Shown here: one piece after another, positions 1 through 8,097 of the stretch
Position numbering within the stretch: position 1 is the stretch's first letter
Layout: the number at the start of each line of letters is the position of its first letter
DNA from: Prevotella sp.
GTDB lineage: Bacteria; Bacteroidota; Bacteroidia; Bacteroidales; Bacteroidaceae
Assembly (NCBI GenBank): GCA_017483805.1
Contig: JAFUUL010000069.1
Coordinates: forward strand, 1-44,794
DNA length: 44,794 nucleotides
Reading direction: 5' to 3'
Program-made: the position numbers and the translations under genes
The notes under the pieces: generated by a model
Seen by the model: the letters and a program-made list of their open reading frames with translations, nothing else
Database searches by the model: none
Told to the model about the DNA's origin: nothing

Positions 1-431
1 CCATGAACACAAGTTATTGGACACGTCTGCAAGGCACGCCCACAGTGAATACATGGCTTGGGCTTGCTTATGAACGTGTCTGTATGGCCCATGTATCGCA
101 GATAAAGAGAGCCTTGGGTATTGGCAGTGTCGTGACGGAAGCTTATTCATGGCGTAGCAAAGACTCGGAGCATCCTGCTCAAATCGACTTATTGATAGAA
201 CGTGCTGACAAGATGATCAATCTCTGTGAGATTAAGTACAGCGAAACAGAATACAGTCTTTCGCAGGAAGAATATCTGAACATTGGTCGAAGGGTTGAAA
301 GTTTCAGAACTGCCATACAGACACATTACGGCATCGTCCCCACACTCATCACTACCTTTGGCCTGTCAAGGGGAATGTATGCAGACTCCATCCATGCCTC
401 GGTGGTTTTGGATGACCTCTATTCTGAGTGA
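1..431 (+). CDS. ATPase with C-terminal PD-(D/E)XK-like domain, 3' end only
   Basis: Partial: the reading frame is already open at the window edge and the first visible Met (base 3) is probably internal. About 142 residues remain. They resemble the C-terminal part of the Bacteroidetes/archaeal-type ATPases whose AAA domain is followed by a DUF234-like nuclease fold. Nuclease-type residues are visible: a Glu at about 24 (LAYERV), Asp62 in AQIDLLIE and the pair Glu76-x-Lys78 in LCEIKYS, which fits an intact PD-(D/E)XK site. The ATPase domain lies outside the window. Cellular role of the family is not settled; a DNA-directed or defence-like role is only a possibility. A second ATPase of the same broad family, without this nuclease end, lies at 43304-44416. 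Two palindrome arrays follow immediately. Confidence 0.7.
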   Translation, partial: MNTSYWTRLQGTPTVNTWLGLAYERVCMAHVSQIKRALGIGSVVTEAYSWRSKDSEHPAQIDLLIERADKMINLCEIKYSETEYSLSQEEYLNIGRRVESFRTAIQTHYGIVPTLITTFGLSRGMYADSIHASVVLDDLYSE

Positions 432-494
432 TGAATGCAAAATGAACTATTGCTTGACAGAGAGTGGCAGCACATGGAAATCTTAAAAATCGGT

Positions 495-548
495 GAGTTA
501 ACTCGATTTGTCGTTTGAGTAAACTCGATAGGAGTTTTGAATTAACTC
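495..548. repeat. Palindrome array A, 22-base period, 3 units
   Basis: Three 10-base palindromes or near-palindromes occur at exactly 22-base steps: GAGTTAACTC at 495-504, GAGTAAACTC at 517-526, GAATTAACTC at 539-548. The spacers are only loosely alike. It lies just after the ATPase stop codon in a convergent gap and is followed directly by array B with the same period but another core. Confidence 0.85.
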
Positions 549-564
549 AGGGATTTTTTCGGGG

Positions 565-641
565 TCATTAATGAATTGGACTGATTTCATTAATGAATTG
601 GATTGATTTCATTAATGAATTGGATTGATTTCATTAATGAA
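565..641. repeat. Palindrome array B, 22-base period, 4 units
   Basis: A 22-base unit is repeated three times in full (566-587, 588-609, 610-631; one base differs between the first and the other two) plus a 10-base partial copy at 632-641. The unit contains TCATTAATGA, which in copies 2-4 extends to the perfect 12-base palindrome TTCATTAATGAA. Palindrome centres are at about 569.5, 591.5, 613.5 and 635.5. The array abuts the terminator hairpin at 645-677. Confidence 0.9.
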
Positions 642-644
642 AGT

Positions 645-677
645 ATCCCCAGCCACTTCTGATGAGTGACTGGGGAT
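645..677 (-). terminator. Terminator hairpin for the TonB-dependent receptor gene
   Basis: Arms ATCCCCAGCCACT and AGTGACTGGGGAT pair over 13 bases with one G-T type mismatch and a 7-base loop, 26 bases downstream of the receptor stop codon. The T-rich tail on the minus strand is short (ACTTTCATT), so efficiency is uncertain. Confidence 0.65.
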
Positions 678-703
678 TTGCTTGTGTCTGACTTTCTGGG
701 AAT

Positions 704-3205
704 TCAGAGGTGGATGTTCACATCCATTCCCAACTGGATGGGGTTCGCCTGCTGGGCAAAGTAATGCTGTCCTCCAGCAGCACTGGAGGCGACGGCGAAC
801 GTATTGTAGTGTGTGTTGGTCAGATTGCGGCCCCAAAGGGTGACGATGACAGGACCGAAGTCGTAGTCGGCATGGGCCCCCAGCAGGGCATAGAACTTCT
901 GGGCAAAGGTATTGGCCTCGTCCCACCAGGTCTTACCCTGTCCTGAGACGTTGGCACCGATGGTGAACTTGCCGATGTGATAGTCGGCCATCAGGCTCAT
1001 CGTATGCTTCGGCACGTATGGCACGTAGTTGTCCTTATAAGAAACAAGTGGCGCATAGCCTGTACCATGACTGTTCACGTTCATTGTGTTAGCATCGTAC
1101 TCATCGAACTTCGCATTGGTGAGGCTGTAGGTCAGGCCCCAGTCGAGACGGTTGTCGATGGCACGACCGCGCAAGGTTGCTTCCAGACCGTAGGAGTGGC
1201 TCTTACCGGCATTGGTCATGATACGTCCGTAGTTGGAGATGGGCGACATGATGGAGAGCTGCTGGTTGCGTATCTTCATGTAGTAGAGAGCGAGGTCGAA
1301 GTGCAGACGGCTGTCGAAGAGGTTCAGATGGGTGCCAAGCTCAAAGTTCCACGACTCCTCCGGCTTGTAGGCGATCGTCTCTTCAATATTATCGTAATCT
1401 TGTGTTGTATGCTCCACGTCATAGTCGCCACGCATAGCACTCTGCTGGTTGGCGTTGAGGTCGGTCTGCAGGATCTCAGAGAACATCTGGATGTTGTAGC
1501 CGCCGGCACGGTAGCCTTTCGACACGAGAGCGTAGATATTGCCTAACTGCTCGTCGAAGGTATAGGTCAGGGCAAACTTCGGCAGCAGCTGTGTGTGCGA
1601 CTTCGAGCGGCTGTCCTGCACATGCGACGTAAGGTGATAGGTGGCCTGACGCTCAGCGGTGCCGCCCGTCATATTCATATAGGCCAGGGCATCGTACTGG
1701 ATCTTCGTCCAGTCGTAGTTCAGACGGAGACCAAGGGTGAGCTTCAGCTGGTCGGTAAGCAGCAGGTTGGACTCATGGTAGAGACCAAGGTTGAGCTGCG
1801 GCGTGCGGTAGTTGGAGGGCACAGCCATCTCGGCGCTCATCGAGACACCATCGAGGGCCTTCTGGACAGCAGCCTGGGCAGCAGCCTCAGCCATAGGAGC
1901 GGCCATCTCCTCGCGCATGCCCTGGGCTATCATCTGCTCGAGCATCTGCTGATACATACGCGGATACATCGACTTCTGCATGGCACCACGCATCGCATTG
2001 GTGATAGCTTCGCCGATAGGACCCGTGATGGCATCGCCGAAGAAGACGGGGGCATCGGTGCGGAGCCACTGGTAAGAGCCGAAGAGGCCTGTCGTATGCT
2101 GCCAACGGCCTGTGTCGTGGGAACGCAGCACGAACTCCTGCGTGAGCGCATTCATCTTCTGGCGCTGCTCGAGGCGCAGGTAGTCGGGTGTCATATAGTC
2201 CTGGTCCATCAGCATCTCGTCGTTCAGGAACTGATAGCTGGTGGTGGAGGTGAAGAGCAGCTGCTCCGTCTCGTAGCCGATGGAGACACCCGTATTGAAC
2301 ATATTACGCTTATAGCCGTTCATGATGGTGGTGGCAGGGTCCATCACATCCGTGAATTTCGTAAACGGATCTGAACCTGGGAAGCCTGTGTCATACCAAG
2401 CATGGCCAAATTCCCCATAGCCGAAGCCGTTCTGATTGACATACTGATAATCGGCTGTCCAATCGAACTTCAGCTTCGTCGTAGGCTGGAAGATGAGGCG
2501 CAGCTTACCGCCGGCCTCGTTGCTCTTGTCATTCTTCTCTGAGAAGTTATCATTGTTGATAAAGCCCTTCAGACCGCTGTAGAAACCAGCCACAGAGAAG
2601 GCGAGCTTGTCGCTGGGACGATGATAGTGAGCCACCTCGATATTCGAATAGAGGCCCGTGCCGATGCCCAGACGGATATCCGTACCCTGATAGTTCATCG
2701 GGTTCTTGGAGTAGATACGCACGAGTCCACCCTCGGTGTTCTGACCATAGAGCGTGCCCTGCGGCCCACGCAGGATATCCACACGGTCGAGCATATAGAA
2801 ATGATTATTGAAGGCCGCCTTCGACATCAGGGGGATGTTGTCGTAGTAGATGCCGACAGCGGGACTGTTGACGCGCGAACCTATACCTCTGACATACATC
2901 GAGGAGGTAAGACGCGAACCGTAGGCAGGCATCGTGAAGGCAGGCACGTACTGCGAGAGCTGCGTGAGGTCGCGCACGTTGAGCTGCTGGAGCTGTTCGC
3001 TGCCAAAGACATTACTGCTAACAGGTTGGAGGCGGAGGCGCACAGGCTCCTTGGGCTGTGCTACCACCACCACCTCGTCTAAATCAACAACTTTACTGGT
3101 ATCTGCGATAGCCTCATCCGTGAGGTCATTAAGAGGGGTTGCCAGGCCTGAAAGCTGGCAGCCCAGTGCGAAAAGCACGATCAAATTCTTATTCTTCATA
3201 TACAT
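704..3205 (-). CDS. TonB-dependent outer-membrane receptor with methionine-ladder loop
   Basis: 833 residues, the usual size for a TonB-dependent receptor that takes up ferric chelates, heme, cobalamin or other scarce ligands across the outer membrane using TonB energy. An N-terminal signal peptide is followed by a TonB-box-like DEVVVVAQ (about 43-50). The plug domain (about 55-170) carries the typical VDILRGPQGTLYGQNTEGG motif, and the rest is a beta-barrel ending in an aromatic/hydrophobic strand. There is no carboxypeptidase-like N-terminal domain and no SusD partner, so this is probably not a SusC-type glycan importer. Residues 404-460 are an unusual Ala/Met-rich insert with Met at 405, 409, 413, 417, 421, 425, 430, 434, 438, 456 and 460. 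A promoter lies at 3224-3255. A second start two codons in (base 3199) gives a more typical signal peptide and is equally possible. Substrate cannot be told from the sequence. Confidence 0.92.
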   Translation of the reverse strand: MYMKNKNLIVLFALGCQLSGLATPLNDLTDEAIADTSKVVDLDEVVVVAQPKEPVRLRLQPVSSNVFGSEQLQQLNVRDLTQLSQYVPAFTMPAYGSRLTSSMYVRGIGSRVNSPAVGIYYDNIPLMSKAAFNNHFYMLDRVDILRGPQGTLYGQNTEGGLVRIYSKNPMNYQGTDIRLGIGTGLYSNIEVAHYHRPSDKLAFSVAGFYSGLKGFINNDNFSEKNDKSNEAGGKLRLIFQPTTKLKFDWTADYQYVNQNGFGYGEFGHAWYDTGFPGSDPFTKFTDVMDPATTIMNGYKRNMFNTGVSIGYETEQLLFTSTTSYQFLNDEMLMDQDYMTPDYLRLEQRQKMNALTQEFVLRSHDTGRWQHTTGLFGSYQWLRTDAPVFFGDAITGPIGEAITNAMRGAMQKSMYPRMYQQMLEQMIAQGMREEMAAPMAEAAAQAAVQKALDGVSMSAEMAVPSNYRTPQLNLGLYHESNLLLTDQLKLTLGLRLNYDWTKIQYDALAYMNMTGGTAERQATYHLTSHVQDSRSKSHTQLLPKFALTYTFDEQLGNIYALVSKGYRAGGYNIQMFSEILQTDLNANQQSAMRGDYDVEHTTQDYDNIEETIAYKPEESWNFELGTHLNLFDSRLHFDLALYYMKIRNQQLSIMSPISNYGRIMTNAGKSHSYGLEATLRGRAIDNRLDWGLTYSLTNAKFDEYDANTMNVNSHGTGYAPLVSYKDNYVPYVPKHTMSLMADYHIGKFTIGANVSGQGKTWWDEANTFAQKFYALLGAHADYDFGPVIVTLWGRNLTNTHYNTFAVASSAAGGQHYFAQQANPIQLGMDVNIHL

Positions 3206-3223
3206 ATTATCCTAAATCGGGTG

Positions 3224-3255
3224 CAAAGGTACGGCTTTTCCCCCACTCCTGCAAT
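3224..3255 (-). promoter_or_regulatory. Bacteroidetes-type promoter of the TonB-dependent receptor
   Basis: On the minus strand ATTG is followed, after 20 bases, by TACCTTTG (-7 box at 3224-3231). It fits the TTTG-N19-21-TAnnTTTG consensus. The start of transcription would be near 3217, leaving a leader of only 12-18 bases. No Fur-like box could be recognised with confidence. Confidence 0.75.
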
Positions 3256-3331
3256 CCCCATTTATATGGATTTTCATCAAATGGCTGACGATTTGTCTGA
3301 TTTTCTGACAAAATGGCGCAAGAACGGCCTG

Positions 3332-3347
3332 CGGCACAAGTCTTGAA
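3332..3347 (+). promoter_or_regulatory. Possible sigma-54-like promoter of clpB
   Basis: CGGCACAAGTCTTGAA resembles the sigma-54 consensus TGGCACnnnnnTTGCW in sequence and spacing, but the key -12 GC reads GA. It ends 45 bases before the clpB start. No TAnnTTTG box was seen in front of clpB, which would suit a different sigma factor. Tentative. Confidence 0.3.
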
Positions 3348-3391
3348 GGAGGAAGAGTAGAAATACAAAACAAAAATAGGAAGAAACGAAT

Positions 3392-5896
3392 ATGACATTA
3401 GACAAATTTACAATCAAGGCTCAGGAAGCCGTGCAGCAGGCCGTGAACACGGCACAGCTGAGCGGGCAGCAGGTAATAGAGCCTGTGCATATCCTGAAAG
3501 GGGTGATGGAGAAGGCGAAGGACGTCGTGAACTTCATCTTCCAGAAACTCGGCGTGAATACACAGCAGATTGACCTGCTGGTGTCGCAGGAGATTCAGCA
3601 TCTGCCAAGGGTACAAGGCGGACAGCCATATCTCTCTAACGAAAGTAATAATGTACTCGTGCGCGCACAAGAGACGGCCCAGAAGATGGGTGACGAGTTT
3701 GTCAGCGTGGAACCGATCCTGCTGGCGCTGCTGCAAGTGAACTCAACGGCAGCGCGCATCCTGAAGGACGCAGGCTGCACAGAGAAGGAAATGCTGAAGG
3801 CCATCCAGGAACTGCGCCAGGGGCAGAAGGTGCAAAGCCAGAGTGCCGACGACAACTACCAGAGTCTGGAGAAGTTCGCCAAGAACCTCGTGGATCTGGC
3901 GCGTCAGGGTAAGCTCGACCCGGTCATCGGCCGTGATGACGAGATACGCCGCGTGTTGCAGATCCTGTCGCGACGCACGAAGAACAATCCTATCCTGATA
4001 GGTGAGCCTGGTACGGGTAAGACGGCCATCGTCGAAGGACTGGCACAACGTATCATGCGCGGTGACGTTCCTGAGAACCTGAAAGACAAACAGCTCTACT
4101 CACTCGACATGGGTGCGCTGGTGGCTGGTGCCAAGTATAAGGGCGAGTTTGAGGAGCGACTGAAGAGCGTCATCAACGAGGTGACCGCCGCCGAGGGGCG
4201 CATCATCCTCTTCATCGACGAGATACACACCCTCGTGGGTGCCGGCAAGGGCGAGGGGGCTATGGATGCCGCCAACATTCTGAAGCCCGCACTGGCACGC
4301 GGCGAACTGCGCAGCATTGGTGCCACGACGCTCAACGAATACCAGAAGTACTTCGAGAAGGACAAGGCACTGGAGCGCCGCTTCCAGACCGTGATGGTCG
4401 ACGAGCCTGACGAACTGTCGGCCATCTCCATTCTGCGCGGCCTGAAGGAGCGCTACGAGAACCACCACAAGGTGCGCATACAGGACGATGCCTGCATAGC
4501 CGCCGTCAGGCTCTCAGAGCGCTACATCACCGAGCGATTCCTGCCCGACAAGGCCATCGACCTGATGGACGAGGCTGCCGCCAAACTGCGCATGGAGCGC
4601 GACTCGGTGCCTGAGGAACTGGACGAGATCACCCGCAAGCGGGCACAACTGGAGATAGAGCGGGAAGCCATCAAGCGCGAAGGCGACGAACCTAAGATTG
4701 CCCAGTTGGACAAGGAGATAGCCGAACTGAAGGAGCAGGAGACGCAGTTCCGTGCCAAGTGGGAGGGCGAAAGACAACTGGTGAACCAGATACAGCAGGA
4801 CAAGCAGCAGATGGAGACGCTGAAATATGAAGCCGAGAGGGCCGAGCGCGAGGGCAACTACGGCCGCGTGGCCGAGATACGCTACGGCAAGATGAAGGAA
4901 CTGGAGGCCCACATCGCCCAGGTGCAGCAGACGCTCAACACAAACAATGCCAGCAAACTTGTGCGCGAGGAGGTCACCGCCGACGACATAGCCGAGGTGG
5001 TCAGCCGCTGGACGGGCATACCCGTCACCCGCATGATGCAGAGCGAACGCGAAAAACTGCTCCACCTCGAGGAGGAACTGCACCGCCGCGTCGTAGGCCA
5101 GCAGGAGGCCATCACGGCCGTCAGCGACGCCGTCAGAAGGAGTCGCGCCGGACTGCAAGACCCCAAGCGCCCCATCGCCTCGTTCATCTTCCTGGGCACC
5201 ACGGGCGTCGGCAAGACGGAACTGGCAAAGACGCTGGCCGAATACCTCTTCAACGACGAGACGATGATGACCCGCATCGACATGTCGGAGTATCAGGAGA
5301 AGCACACCGTCAGCCGACTCATCGGCGCACCTCCGGGCTACGTGGGCTACGACGAGGGCGGACAACTGACCGAGGCCGTGCGCCGCAAGCCCTACTCCGT
5401 GGTGCTGTTCGACGAGATTGAGAAGGCCCACCCCGACGTCTTCAACATCCTCTTGCAGGTGCTCGACGATGGCCGCCTGACCGACAATAAGGGCCGCACC
5501 GCCGACTTCAAGAACACCATCATCATCATGACCTCGAACGCCACCCGCGAGCAACTGCGCCAGACCATGCGCCCCGAGTTCCTCAACCGCATCGACGAGG
5601 TGATCACCTTCCAGCCGCTCTCGAAGGAGGAGATAGCCCAGGTGGTGCGCCTGCAACTGGAGCGCGTGAAAGAGATGCTCGCCCCGCAGGGCTTCACGCT
5701 CGAGGTCACCCCTCAGGCCGTCGACTTCCTGGCCCAGGAGGGCTACGATCCCGACTTCGGTGCCCGCCCCGTGAAGCGTGCCATCCAGCAGCACCTGCTC
5801 AACGACCTGTCGAAGCGCCTGCTGGCCAACCAGGTGACGCCCGAAAAGCCTATCATCGTCGACTCCTTCGGCGACTCACTGGTGTTCCGCAACTAA
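3392..5896 (+). CDS. clpB: ClpB disaggregase (Hsp104 family)
   Basis: 834 residues, close to the usual 850-870. ClpB is a hexameric cytosolic AAA+ chaperone that, with DnaK, pulls polypeptides out of aggregates after heat or other stress. Visible in order: N-terminal Clp repeat domain (1-145); first AAA+ domain with Walker A GEPGTGKT (204-211) and Walker B IILFIDE (271-277); a charged coiled-coil middle domain (about 395-525) that marks ClpB rather than ClpA/ClpC; second AAA+ domain with Walker A GTTGVGKT (602-609) and Walker B VVLFDE (from 670); C-terminal D2-small domain. The N-terminal [14 protein letters not shown] is the family-typical start. It stands alone, divergent from the TonB-dependent receptor, and ends at a strong terminator. 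A heat-shock type control is expected but only a weak sigma-54-like box is seen. Confidence 0.97.
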   Translation: MTLDKFTIKAQEAVQQAVNTAQLSGQQVIEPVHILKGVMEKAKDVVNFIFQKLGVNTQQIDLLVSQEIQHLPRVQGGQPYLSNESNNVLVRAQETAQKMGDEFVSVEPILLALLQVNSTAARILKDAGCTEKEMLKAIQELRQGQKVQSQSADDNYQSLEKFAKNLVDLARQGKLDPVIGRDDEIRRVLQILSRRTKNNPILIGEPGTGKTAIVEGLAQRIMRGDVPENLKDKQLYSLDMGALVAGAKYKGEFEERLKSVINEVTAAEGRIILFIDEIHTLVGAGKGEGAMDAANILKPALARGELRSIGATTLNEYQKYFEKDKALERRFQTVMVDEPDELSAISILRGLKERYENHHKVRIQDDACIAAVRLSERYITERFLPDKAIDLMDEAAAKLRMERDSVPEELDEITRKRAQLEIEREAIKREGDEPKIAQLDKEIAELKEQETQFRAKWEGERQLVNQIQQDKQQMETLKYEAERAEREGNYGRVAEIRYGKMKELEAHIAQVQQTLNTNNASKLVREEVTADDIAEVVSRWTGIPVTRMMQSEREKLLHLEEELHRRVVGQQEAITAVSDAVRRSRAGLQDPKRPIASFIFLGTTGVGKTELAKTLAEYLFNDETMMTRIDMSEYQEKHTVSRLIGAPPGYVGYDEGGQLTEAVRRKPYSVVLFDEIEKAHPDVFNILLQVLDDGRLTDNKGRTADFKNTIIIMTSNATREQLRQTMRPEFLNRIDEVITFQPLSKEEIAQVVRLQLERVKEMLAPQGFTLEVTPQAVDFLAQEGYDPDFGARPVKRAIQQHLLNDLSKRLLANQVTPEKPIIVDSFGDSLVFRN

Positions 5897-5916
5897 CCTG
5901 AATACGCCCATCAATT

Positions 5917-5951
5917 AAGCAGCCCCCAGGACTATCCCAGGGGCTGCTTTT
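5917..5951. terminator. Bidirectional intrinsic terminator after clpB
   Basis: Perfect arms AAGCAGCCCC and GGGGCTGCTT flank a short loop, followed by TTTTG on the plus strand. On the minus strand the hairpin is followed by TAATTG and could also end the short transcript predicted to start near 6066. Confidence 0.9.
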
Positions 5952-5960
5952 GATTTCATC

Positions 5961-6062
5961 TCACCACTTCGTGATTGTCAGCATACCGCTCACATAAGAG
6001 TTGTTAGTATTCTTCTCACTTCCTTTCTTGTTCACAATTGTAGCAGTTGTAGTTCGTGTGCA
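5961..6062 (-). pseudogene. Start-less 33-codon open stretch (gene remnant or part of a small RNA)
   Basis: On the minus strand 33 sense codons run from just after a TAG (6063-6065) to TGA at 5961-5963, encoding a peptide that ends SYVSGMLTITKW. It looks like the C-terminal beta-strand of a surface protein, but it has no start codon except a late internal Met. A good promoter lies directly upstream (6073-6103) and the clpB terminator directly downstream. Either most of a gene was deleted, leaving promoter and tail, or the stretch is non-coding RNA. The family cannot be named. Confidence 0.35.
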
Positions 6063-6072
6063 CTATTGCGGG

Positions 6073-6103
6073 CAAAGTTAAAACGAAACTGCAACCGCTA
6101 CAA
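6073..6103 (-). promoter_or_regulatory. Orphan Bacteroidetes-type promoter
   Basis: On the minus strand TTG (6101-6103), exactly 20 bases, then TAACTTTG (6073-6080). It matches the consensus fully, yet no gene follows before the clpB terminator 120 bases on. The expected transcript runs from about 6066 to about 5917, roughly 150 bases. Confidence 0.6.
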
Positions 6104-6174
6104 CGTATATCTTATCGTATCGGATGCTTACCTTGTCATAAAGTGGATCAGGAGAACCATTACGCATTTACTTT

Positions 6175-6218
6175 GGAACTGGTTTTTAATTCCTTTCGAA
6201 GAATCAAAAACCAGTTCC
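6175..6218 (-). terminator. Inverted repeat at the end of the membrane-protein gene
   Basis: A perfect 13-base inverted repeat (GGAACTGGTTTTT / AAAAACCAGTTCC) with an 18-base loop lies 12 bases beyond the stop codon at 6230. There is no T-tract after it on the minus strand, so it may terminate transcription or protect the 3' end of the message. The rest of 6104-6174 shows nothing recognisable. Confidence 0.65.
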
Positions 6219-6229
6219 ATTATCCCTTA

Positions 6230-8089
6230 TTATATTTGGGAAATGTCATAGCACAAACTCCATATTACAATGGGCAAAATCAGTGCAAAGGCAACAGTAC
6301 GTTGTTTTTGTTTGTTGATGCATAAAGGAATCGCAATTAAGGCAATATCCCCAATGCAATTAATTATACCCTCAATGATGGATGATGAAGTGTCATAAAA
6401 GTAGAAACCACGTATTTCATACACAGAATTGGTAACAACACAATAGACAGAATGGAAGATTTGTAAGAGACAGATGAAAGATACAATGCCAGTCAATAGT
6501 TGGCTAGTAGTGAGACGGGCTTGTTTGAGAATGTCAATATCATCCAAGTCTGTTTCTTTTTTGTAGCCCTGAGCCAAGAAGAGGAAAAATGCCGTGGCAA
6601 TGAGAGCACATAAGATAGCGATGATTGATACAGTTACCATTTCGTCCTGCCTAAGGAGGTGGATTAAGTTTCCAGAAATGATGGATAACACTATAAAACA
6701 AAATGCGGCAACTCTGAGTTTTACATTGCGAATAGCCATAGGTATTAATAAGAAGGAAAGGCTACTGAGACCACTAATGGTATATCTAAGGTAGAATGTT
6801 TGCGTACGATCATACCATTCTACGCTTGAATAAAATCCATAAAATCCATAAAAAGAGTGCATTTGTAGAATAAAGAACAAAATAGCCCAAATGAGCAGGA
6901 TCCTAGAAGGCGAAATGCCTCCCACTTGTTTGCGCATAATGCTGACCACATAGATGACATATGCAAACGTGGCTGTTGTATATAGTGCACATAGAGGATA
7001 AACAAGTAAAGACATGGATCGGACTGGATAAATCCCATAGAATAGAATATACAGTACAAAATAGGTTACGAATAAAGTGATACTTGCAAATGCCAGTTTC
7101 TGTTTGTAGTCATATTCTTTCATAACAAGGCCGGCTTTACTTTTTCCTTTCTCACTTTTTCTGTCTCTATATGAGAAGATGGCTCCAGCCAATAGAAAGC
7201 ATATTGCGAATATGTCCAGATATCTTCCGAATAAGCCAAGAATGTCTGGTGAGGATTTTCCTTCTGAAAGTGCATAGCCAAGGAATCCAAAGATTGAATA
7301 TACAAGAATGATGATGGTCAATTCACTTGTATGTCGATATACCTTGACAAACATATTTACGATACTGATTGAAATTATTATCAGGAAAGTTATTTGAGGG
7401 AAGGCATTTTCATTTGGGAACTTAGATGATACTAGAGAACTGTCTTTCTCAAAGACAATACAAGATACAGATGAAAAGAGGGTGTGAATTGTTTTATCAA
7501 AAGAAGTAGTATTGCTGATTCCCAAATATCCCCATGACATGATAAGCCCCAAAAGGACGATAGCAGTTCCGATAATCTCTAATGAAGCACCTAAGGTTAA
7601 AGAATATTTCGGTACATAATAATTCTTTCCAAGTGTAGCAATAACCCCGATAAAAAGGCCAAAAGTAGCCATTAATGTTACATAAACGCCAAAACCCCAA
7701 TATTTGATTGTCTCAAAGAATTGGCCGTCTAATGAGTATGCAGCATACCCAAGCCCCATCAGTGCATAACAAATCAGTAGGACTGAAATTGTTTTGTAGT
7801 CATTCCTAAATGGCAAAACAGCAATGTTTGCGAAACTAAGAATAATTAATCCTTGCACATAAAGATTCAATACTGGCTGGTTTACCATTTTCATCAAGTC
7901 GTAAAGACTCATGCTTGCATCATAGAACTTTACGTATGGAAGTGCGACTACACTCCCCAATAGGGCTATTGAACAGAGTATGTTTATGAGCAGAACAGAG
8001 GAAGAAGAATCATAACGAACAGTATTCATGCCCGTTTCAGAAGATTGCTGAGGAGATTGTTGTTTCTCCATGTTGTTATATTTTTCCAT
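6230..8089 (-). CDS. Polytopic inner-membrane protein of unknown function
   Basis: 619 residues, not recognised. After a polar Ser/Gln-rich N-terminus of about 30 residues the protein is almost entirely hydrophobic, with about 17 predicted membrane segments separated by short loops. One longer extracytoplasmic or cytoplasmic loop (about residues 188-225) carries polar residues. No transporter signature, catalytic motif or nucleotide-binding site was seen. It starts 8 bases after the stop of the upstream WG-repeat lipoprotein gene, so it is almost surely co-transcribed with it. The start could also be Met7 (MEKQQSP). Ile/Phe/Tyr-rich, AT-rich coding sequence differs from the GC-rich flanking genes. 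Possibly it works with the two lipoproteins in the envelope, but that rests only on position. Confidence 0.75.
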   Translation of the reverse strand: MEKYNNMEKQQSPQQSSETGMNTVRYDSSSSVLLINILCSIALLGSVVALPYVKFYDASMSLYDLMKMVNQPVLNLYVQGLIILSFANIAVLPFRNDYKTISVLLICYALMGLGYAAYSLDGQFFETIKYWGFGVYVTLMATFGLFIGVIATLGKNYYVPKYSLTLGASLEIIGTAIVLLGLIMSWGYLGISNTTSFDKTIHTLFSSVSCIVFEKDSSLVSSKFPNENAFPQITFLIIISISIVNMFVKVYRHTSELTIIILVYSIFGFLGYALSEGKSSPDILGLFGRYLDIFAICFLLAGAIFSYRDRKSEKGKSKAGLVMKEYDYKQKLAFASITLFVTYFVLYILFYGIYPVRSMSLLVYPLCALYTTATFAYVIYVVSIMRKQVGGISPSRILLIWAILFFILQMHSFYGFYGFYSSVEWYDRTQTFYLRYTISGLSSLSFLLIPMAIRNVKLRVAAFCFIVLSIISGNLIHLLRQDEMVTVSIIAILCALIATAFFLFLAQGYKKETDLDDIDILKQARLTTSQLLTGIVSFICLLQIFHSVYCVVTNSVYEIRGFYFYDTSSSIIEGIINCIGDIALIAIPLCINKQKQRTVAFALILPIVIWSLCYDISQI

Positions 8090-8097
8090 AATCCAAA

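Noticed and set aside
283-486. 67-codon frame overlapping the ATPase 3' end
   Set aside because: Different frame over a recognisable domain; no ribosome binding site or similarity.
565-641. CRISPR array
   Set aside because: The whole 22-base unit repeats, with no variable spacers of 30 or more bases and no cas genes.
4514-5794. 426-codon open frame opposite clpB
   Set aside because: Shadow of the GC-rich clpB codons; low-complexity Leu/His-rich product with no motif.
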